A stretch of 64,000 nucleotides of DNA. Origin: Tetraselmis striata. Lineage: Eukaryota > Chlorophyta > Chlorodendrophyceae > Chlorodendrales > Chlorodendraceae. Shown here piece after piece: positions 57,863-64,000 of this stretch. Each line of letters begins with the position of its first letter. The stretch's first letter is position 1. The notes under the pieces are model-generated. The model was not told where the DNA came from, did not search any database, and was given only the letters and a program-made list of their open reading frames with translations. A program made the translations under genes and the position numbers. The stretch lies in assembly GCA_006384855.1 (NCBI GenBank), contig VCJN01002421.1, forward strand, positions 62,001 to 126,000, in the 5' to 3' direction.

Positions 57863-58834
57863 TCACTTCATCTGCGACAGGAGAGTCTCCGCGTCTGACA
57901 CCTTCAGGTCGCCCGCACCCTCCTCAACGTTCTGTGGCCGCACATCCCGCACTCATTGACCATGCTGATGTCATTCCGTGTGGGAACAAACAACGGGCCA
58001 CAAGGCATACAGGGTTGGGAAGTTTTTTGGGGGGGGGGGGGGGGGGGGGGGGAGGGGCACCATCTTCACAATCTCCCCGTCCTCCACCAGCATGGAGTAG
58101 CGGTTGGATCGCAGCCCGGGGCCCAGGCCAGCCACAGTGAGGTCAACCTCCACGCCAAGCGCCTTGGTAAACGAACCGTCAGAGTCCCCGAAAAACGCCA
58201 CCTGCAGCACAATGCTGGTGATGTGAGGCAGGATGTGGGTTCAAGGGGGGCTGGGGGCTAGTGCTCAGGGGTAGGTGCCGCCTCAAGCCTGGGTTGAGAA
58301 GCAGGGCACGATGCATGCAGGAACCACCTTATCGGGGGTGACGCCCATTTTGCTGGCCCAGTTGTTCATGGTGTAGGGGTCGTTCACGCTGACGCACGCG
58401 ATGGTGTCCACACCCAGCGAACGAAAGGCATCCGCGTGCTTGGCGAAGCCGGGTACGTGCGCTTGGCTGCACATGCCAGTGAAGGCCCCCGGCACGCCGA
58501 ACAGGACCACCTTCTTGCCCTGCCGCAGCAAAATGTGCCACATCGCGCCTCACGGGCAGTCGTATGCGAGCCTCGGAGAACCAATGGGATGGGGAGAAGG
58601 GGAAGGGGAAGGGGGGGCTTTTGGCCGCTTGCGGGATTGTCGCCCGCGTGGGTCAACCTTGAAGAGCTCGTCGGCGGTGACGGCCTTGAAGCCGTCCTCG
58701 ACGCCGTCGTCCCAAGAGCGAGCCGGCTGCAGCTTCGTGCCAATCACCGAGGAGGCGGCGGCTATGGCACCGACCTGCGCGGTGAAGGTGGCTCCAATTC
58801 GGCTGGCCGCGCCGCGCGCAATGGCAGCCAACAT
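57863..58834 (-). CDS. Type II peroxiredoxin, mitochondrial PRXIIF-like, 4 exons, 192 aa
   Basis: Exons in transcript order: 58,834-58,658; 58,519-58,328; 58,201-58,061; 57,931-57,863, all phase 0. The enzyme reduces H2O2 and alkyl hydroperoxides using thioredoxin or glutaredoxin/glutathione. The first ~30 residues (MLAAIARGAASRIGATF...) are Arg/Ala/Ser-rich without acids, fitting a mitochondrial presequence. The thioredoxin-fold core has LFGVPGAFTGMCS with the peroxidatic Cys at 76, HVPGF, and a second Cys at 101 in DTIACVSVND. The 25-residue spacing and the TG-x-CS context are those of plant PRXIIF. Further family marks are NDPYTMNNWASKMG, FFGDSDGSFTKALG, GLRSNRYSMLVEDG and a C-terminal Glu/Asp-rich helix. 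The intron after codon 170 starts GTGCCCCTCCCC with a long C run. Length equals the family's. Confidence 0.95.
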
Positions 58835-59307
58835 GTCTAGTGCTTTGTGCCTGGATGGAACGCGAATGATGAGGCGATAATTGAGGGTTGCTGATGGGAC
58901 ACTGTAGGCGAATTGTCGAGCTCCAGCGGCGCTGACGCACACCACCGCGTACTGCAGCAGACGACGGAACGTGTATACTGTTCCCCTACCGGCCTCACCT
59001 CGAATGCGTGATCGATATCATTTCAATGGTTGGGGTTTGCTTGGGTGTCATTGCAAAGCCAGCGGGGCACTAGCTCATCAGGATGTGCATCGGCAACGCG
59101 CGCGCCATCGCAGCACTGTTCTGTCCCTCTACGAAAGGGGACGAATAATCCTTAGTCGCTATCTGTACGTTGCGCAGAATTGATGGGTTTAGTTTACATC
59201 GCGGCGCGCGGAAGTCGCTAGACAAATCATCAGGCCTGCCGATGAAAGCGCCGGCGCGCTGTCGGTATTATTGGTGGTCGTCGCTATACCCCGGTTAGGA
59301 ATACCTG

Positions 59308-59371
59308 TAAGGATTAAGGATTAAGGATTAAGGCTTAAGGCTTAAGGATTAAGGCTTAAGGATTAAGGATT
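59308..59371. repeat. (TAAGGAT/TAAGGCT)n heptamer array
   Basis: About nine head-to-tail 7-bp units alternating TAAGGAT and TAAGGCT. Two-unit versions occur at 28,690-28,705 and 59,520-59,536. The period is telomere-like but the sequence is not a known telomere repeat. Confidence 0.9.
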
Positions 59372-60093
59372 ATGGCTCCTTCTTGGGTCTTGGCTCCCTG
59401 TCCTCCTGCTCGACCTTGGTTTCGGGCTTATGTCTCTCTTCTGCTGGCAACCTTTCATGGTTGCTGTTAGTTCTGTTGTAGTGCGCTTTTGTGAAAGCCC
59501 TGATGTAATTAAAAGATATGTAAGGATTAAGGATTACTTGCCAGAACAGGTAGTTCGAAGAAAATACAGCACTGGGTAATCCTTACCAGTAGCCGCGACC
59601 GACGCAACCGTCGGTCGTACTACCTGGCAATATGGTTTTGGAGCATCGTGCTAAGGCATCGCTGGGACGAATACTCGATGAATATATTTTCTAAATCGTC
59701 GCGTACTATAAATCCAGGACGACGCGCGCGCGACCTACCTGGAAAGTGGTTTCGGAGCGGTGAAAGGTTTTGCGTGTTAGTACCGGCATATCAGGTCATT
59801 ACCGGTGTGATGTAAAGTGAGTATGTAAGCTATGTTAGTTATGTATATCTAGATTCAGTATGCTGTGGGTACCTGGGTGCCTGCCGCACATGGCAGCCGG
59901 ACTACCGCGGCAGAGAAGTGGCTTCGGATTTTTCTCCATTACACAACTTACTACTCGCCGATTTACCTGCAAGTAGGCGGCACACCGTGAAAATTATTTC
60001 GGAGCAGGTATACACGTTATCGATGACTAATACATTGTTTCATGAGTGTGCGGGCTTGATGATCAGTGATGCGTGGCATACATACAATGGACA

Positions 60094-60098
60094 TTACA
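60094..60098 (-). terminator. TGTAA polyadenylation-type signal, SLX1
   Basis: Minus-strand TGTAA about 75 nt after the stop at 60,172-60,174. It supports the exon ending there as the true SLX1 3' end. Confidence 0.45.
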
Positions 60099-60171
60099 TC
60101 AAAGGAATATCAAACGGAAGCGATGTGATTCTTAAGCGACCATGCTCCAGAAGTGTGGCATCAGCTTTATA

Positions 60172-63100
60172 TCAGTCATCGATGACAATAACGTCTTCCT
60201 CCTCCCCTGCCGGTCCCGCCGCGGAAGTATGGTGTCCGCCACAGCCAGGCAGGCAGTCCAGGGTCGCAGCGCTGTAGCGCAGCCGGACCGGCGGTGGGGA
60301 GGGTGTGGGCATCGTCGAAGGCATCTCATTCATGATATCACACAGTGGCAAGCCTGTAGAATGATTAGCGACATCACACGGGACACATCGCGACTTTGTC
60401 ATGCGCACCGCTGCCTCGACTTGTAATCGCATAGGGCAGGTTGATAACAGGGATGCACTGCAAGGACAGCTCACTCACCTGGCTTACTCATCCCTGCTGG
60501 CCCGCCGATACTGGCCGGCTGTCCCAGCAGAGGGGTTCGTTCGCGCTTTCGAAATGCGACTGGGCAGCTGTTGGTCTGTACTTCGGGCTTTGCAGCTGTG
60601 CTTAGTGCTGCAGGGCTCGCCTCTCCTGAGTGCCTCCCAGTTGACGGATAGCTGTGTCGCTCCTGTTGCCGGTCGACCGCGGTTGGCAGCGCGGGGCGCT
60701 CGGGAGGCGTGGTGTGTGGTGAGATCTGCGCAGCGGCCTGGCGACCGTGCTGCGGGGTATCGTCCATATCGTCCATGGCTATGACGGAGCCCGGCGTGCT
60801 AGCAGCAAGGGGCGACGGGGTCTCTGGGCTACCGGGCACTGATGCCAGTGTGGCGCTTGAAGGTTGACGGACGGGCGAGCGGTCGCGAGAGGGGGCTGTG
60901 AGGGGGACAACTTGGTGAGTGGTGTGGTGCGCCGGGGAGGGCGAGGGGCTGACAAGATCGATGGGGGAGCAGGAAACGGCTCGAGGCGCGACGGCGGCCG
61001 GCAGCGGGGTGGGGCTCCCAGGGGAGGCGGGGCACCAGTCGTCGAACACGCCGCGGCCAAACCTCCGGACTTAGCGCCCTATCCTGATGCCTTGCCGTCA
61101 CTGGAGACGAGCGACCCGGGCTCCCGGCCGTCCAGCAGGAACTGATCCCCCTACTGGCGGCCCGACCACGTGATGGCGCACCCGTTGGGTTCGATGTGTC
61201 CTTGGTCATCACAAGAGAGCTCGAGGCGGGCTGCTCTATACCTTCGTCCCCATCCTCGGAGGAGCTGAGCTCTGCATAGATGTCGCAGGGAGGCAGCACC
61301 GACGTCTGGCCACGGGGGCGTGCAACTCCAGCTGCGGCGGGAGGGGTGGACTGGCTTCTACCACCCGCCGGCCTGGTCTGCCCCGAGTCAGCGTTTGCGA
61401 GCGAATTTTCGGCTATTGGCCGCCTCGGCGCTTGCTCCTCGTCCTCGGAGGAGCTGAGCTCTGCATAAATGTCGCAGATAGGCGACACCAACGTCTGGCC
61501 ATCCCGACCTACGACCCCAGCTGCGACGGGAAGGGTCGACTGGCTCGCTGCGCCCGCTGTCCCGGCCTGCCCTGAGTCAGCAACAATAAGCGAATCCGCG
61601 TCTACTGATCGCCTCGGCGATCGCTCCTCATCCTCGAAGGAGCTGAGCTCTGCATAGATGTCGCACGGAGTAGGTGCTGAGTTCTGCCCACAAGGAAGTC
61701 CGCTTCCAGCCACGACGGGAATGGTCGCCTGGCTTGCTCTGCCTGCAGGACAAGGATGCCCCGAGTCCGCGATAGCCAGTGAAGCCGCGTCTATTGATCG
61801 CCTCGGCGATTGCCTCTCGTCCTCGGAGGAGCTTAGCTCTGCATAGATGTCACAAGGTGGCGGCACAGAAGTCCGGTCATGAGTAACCGCGCCCCCAGCC
61901 GCGATAGGGGTGGACGATTGGCTTGCGATGCGCGGCGGCCCAGTCTTGGACTGCTCAGAACCCGCAGCCGAAGGCGCCTGCTTGCAGGCAGGCGCCCGCC
62001 CTTTCCTGCCCGGCTTGCCACCACCACGGGAGCCAGCTTTTCCGGCACGGCCACGCCGCCCGTTGGCCCATCCCTCCGAACGCATGCTGCTGAGCACCTT
62101 CCAGCCAGCCCCGCGTGCAGTCGCACTGCGGGCAGCGCCCGCTGGTCGGCAGGCTGCCTGCTGGCGTTGCACACTGCTCGCAGAAGCGCGCCGCGAGACA
62201 GCCGAGGTGCGTCCGTAGCCCGCAGGCGCACTCCTGCAGCAAGAGGCGGGTGAGGTAGCTGAACGCGGTGCCACAGCGGGCTATGCCGGGCCACACGGGA
62301 TATCTGGGGCAGAGGCTAAGCAGGAAGCAGAAGGGAGTGGGGGGGGGGGGGGGGGGGAGGGGGAGGGCACCACCCAGCCCCGGGCTCCCAGCGCCTCCTG
62401 GCAGAGGCGGCACCCCTTTGCAGCCGCCTTATCAGCGCCGCTCTGGCGTCCAGAGCTGACCTCCGGCCCCTCATTATCATCATTATCATCCTCAAGCAGC
62501 CCATCCGTATCCCCCGCCCCAGTGCCCGCCTGCGAGTCTGCGCATCCACCTATGGCGTGAGTCCATCTATGCGCGGCGAGCAGCCCCAATCCCCAACTCC
62601 CCCCCTCTTCCTCCTTCAGTCCCCCGCAGCATGGCATGATGATGCCTGGTCGAAAGGAGGTCCGCACCGGCAGGCATGATGCTGCCCTCGCTGGGGTCTG
62701 CATCCTGCGAGCTGCCATGCTGCCCGATCTCGGGCGGCAGCGCCTCCAGCGGCGCCACCTCCACCGCCACATGTAGCGGCGGCGGGCGCAGACCGCCACG
62801 CAGTGCGGAAAAGGCGGAGGACAGGAAGTGCAGCGTGAGCGGGTAGAACACAAAGGGCTCCAGGTGAAGCATCTCCAGCATCAGCGCGATCTGCTCACAG
62901 CACCAGCAGGGGGCAGGAGGGAAGGCAGCGGCCAGGGGAGGGAAGCTCAGCTGCATCCAGCCCAGTTAGAGTCCACCGCACCTGATGCAACATCGTCTCG
63001 TCCAGAATGTGTTTTCTCAATATTTTTTGGGGGTTATTCGTTTTCCCGTTCCTGCGGGCGTGTGATGCCTACAGCGGCAGCTCAGGTGGCGAGGCGACGT

Positions 63101-63562
63101 CACCTTACCCTTGACGCCTGCGCGTTGCTTGGCAGGCATGGCGCGGTAAGTGTCCCGCACAGCGAGCGAGACGGAGGGGTGCTGCCATGCCCACTCGAAC
63201 TGCAGCGCGGCCACCTGGCTGGGGAAGCCGTACAAGACAAGCGTCATCGCCCACGGCCGACCGCGCTTCGTGCGGTACGCGCCGTTGACCAGCTCTCCAT
63301 TGTGCTGCCGGATGCGTCGGGCCGGATTCACCGTGAACCTGCGGCCAGGTGGGCCGCGGGTGGAGGGGGGGGCTTGTCAGGCCGCTCGGCTGAGCTGCCG
63401 GCGCGGCTGGCGCAGGTGGGTCAACACTGCGGGTCAACAGGGCGAGCGGCAGCCGGCGCCGCACCCGATGTACGTGCGCCCCTTGCACCTCGGGTCCTGA
63501 GACGCCAGGAGGTAGCAGCCATAGAAGCGCCGGCTGCCGGCTGCGCCCCCCTCAGAGCTCAT
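60172..63562 (-). CDS. SLX1: SLX1 GIY-YIG structure-specific nuclease with long repeat-bearing tail
   Basis: SLX1 is the catalytic subunit of the SLX1-SLX4 nuclease that cuts branched DNA such as Holliday junctions. Exon 1 (63,562-63,465) starts at [29 protein letters not shown]; exon 2 (63,338 to ~63,109): [45 protein letters not shown]. These hold the GIY-YIG tyrosines, catalytic Arg and metal-binding Glu. A following exon (~62,890-62,690) carries the helical linker ([19 protein letters not shown]). The C-terminal RING/PHD-type zinc domain is split by an intron: [13 protein letters not shown] near 62,400, then [20 protein letters not shown] and [12 protein letters not shown] at 62,250-62,090. 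A long low-complexity tail follows with four 63-residue repeats (61,200-61,960). Exon joins below 61,200 are uncertain; an end exon finishing [11 protein letters not shown] at 60,172 is likely because a TGTAA lies 75 nt on. The intron after the first zinc half starts GTGCCCTCC with a C run. Confidence 0.9.
61200..61960 (-). repeat. Four 189-bp tandem coding repeats in SLX1 tail
   Basis: The word for AELSSSED/E stands at 61,261, 61,450, 61,639 and 61,828 on the plus strand, exactly 189 bp apart. Each 63-residue unit has the order: Ala/Gly/Pro-rich stretch, CDIYAELSS(S/F)ED, S/APRR, ADSG, then SQ. Units differ at many positions outside the CDIYAELSS core, so the core is under constraint. Confidence 0.93.
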
Positions 63563-63958
63563 CGCGGCCGCTCGACTGCCCGCGCTTGGAGACGCGGCGT
63601 ACGAGTGAACGGATCCTGTATGATAGTAATATCACGTGCGTGGTCTAGGTGTGGGCGCGAGAGAGGGGGGAGGTACTGCCGTCCGCATGTGTTCATAGGA
63701 CCGGGGGCACCCTCGGCGCCGTGCGATGCTCGCTATGAGGTTGTTCTGGCATACTATCTGGAATGGGGGGCGTGTCCTGCCACTGTAGGTATGGCGCCGT
63801 CGTGGTTGTGGTCGAGTCGAGGTCGCGCTGGGACTGGTTGGAGCTGCTACTGCCCTTCGCGGCGGGCGCAGCGCAGCAGCATGAGAGCTTTGCTGGAACC
63901 TACAGCAGCCCACAGAAGTCTCTGCATGTTTTTATGGGTGTGATTTGGGATTTGTCAC
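63563..63958. other. SLX1 upstream region
   Basis: About 400 bp between the SLX1 start and a LINE 3' end. It presumably holds the SLX1 promoter; no motif is recognised. Confidence 0.4.
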
Positions 63959-64000
63959 TTTTTTTTCCGCCCCCGGGACCGGACTGGCACCAGTGAAACC
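63959..64000 (-). mobile_element. 3' end of a minus-strand LINE (copy F), cut by window edge
   Basis: T8 followed by CCGCCCCCGGGACC and GGACTGGCACCAGTGAAACC is the exact reverse complement of the LINE family 3' terminus plus A tail. The rest of the element lies beyond 64,000. Confidence 0.88.

Larger units (their letters stand above)
58835..60171. other. Intergenic between peroxiredoxin and SLX1
   Basis: Peroxiredoxin promoter side on the left, SLX1 3' UTR on the right. Contains a degenerate TAAGGAT/TAAGGCT heptamer array at 59,308-59,371 and a short second occurrence at 59,520-59,536. No gene seen. Confidence 0.5.

Noticed and set aside
58460-58519. Unusual peroxidatic site in the peroxiredoxin
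   Set aside because: The TG-x-CS context differs from many type II enzymes but is normal for mitochondrial PRXIIF proteins.
59308-59371. Interstitial telomere
   Set aside because: The unit TAAGGAT is not the plant-type TTTAGGG or the Chlamydomonas-type TTTTAGGG repeat on either strand.
6329-63562. Functional recombination gene cluster of FIGNL1 and SLX1
   Set aside because: They are ~50 kb apart with unrelated genes and mobile elements between; eukaryotic gene proximity alone is not evidence.

Overview
The window looks like nuclear DNA of a green alga (Chlorophyta), though I cannot name the species. The reasons are: intron-rich GC-rich genes with GT-AG introns; a nuclear gene for a plastid-type S1 RNA-binding protein with a transit-like N-terminus; a plant-type LRR receptor-like protein; a PRXIIF-like mitochondrial peroxiredoxin; TGTAA polyadenylation-type signals after several stop codons; and retroelements of the DIRS / tyrosine-recombinase, LTR and LINE types between the genes. 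Many introns carry long homopolymer C tracts on the coding strand, often within 20 nt of the 5' splice site.

Layout. 1-2.5 kb: repeats and an old LINE fragment. 3.3-5.8 kb (+): S1-domain protein, 9 exons. 6.3-12.1 kb (-): FIGNL1, 12 exons, convergent with the S1 gene. 13.5-22.8 kb: decayed coding remnants, palindromes, a tandem duplication and a LINE fragment. 23.2 kb (+): small intronless gene. 24.3-28.3 kb (-): LRR receptor-like protein, 6 exons, 1010 aa, one membrane span, no kinase. 29.5-30 kb: doubtful small gene. 31.1-33.7 kb (-): CaMKK-like kinase with a C-terminal cyclic-nucleotide-binding-like domain. 34.9-36.3 kb: tRNA-derived SINE, a second tRNA-like sequence and a TIR element. 36.6-39.8 kb: a tyrosine-recombinase element with long direct repeats, an intact recombinase and no reverse transcriptase. 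39.8-41.6 kb: LINE with a nested LINE fragment. 43.3-45.8 kb: broken LTR-type element. 45.8-49.5 kb: very GC-rich minus-strand ORF cluster of unknown nature. 49.5-51.5 kb: broken DIRS-like element with RNase H and recombinase. 51.8-53.7 kb: the longest LINE copy, with the YADD box. 54-57.3 kb (+): ELMO-domain protein. 57.9-58.8 kb (-): type II peroxiredoxin, 4 exons. 60.2-63.6 kb (-): SLX1 GIY-YIG nuclease with a long tail containing four 63-residue repeats. The right edge holds the 3' end of a minus-strand LINE.

The host genes are unrelated housekeeping and signalling genes, not an operon or a cluster. FIGNL1 (RAD51 filament disassembly) and SLX1 (branched-DNA nuclease) are both recombination factors, but nothing in the sequence says their proximity is functional. 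Exon boundaries were read from GT-AG sites, reading-frame phase and family conservation. They are firm for the S1 gene, FIGNL1, the LRR gene, the peroxiredoxin and the 3' part of the ELMO gene. They are incomplete for the kinase N-terminus, the ELMO N-terminus and the SLX1 tail.
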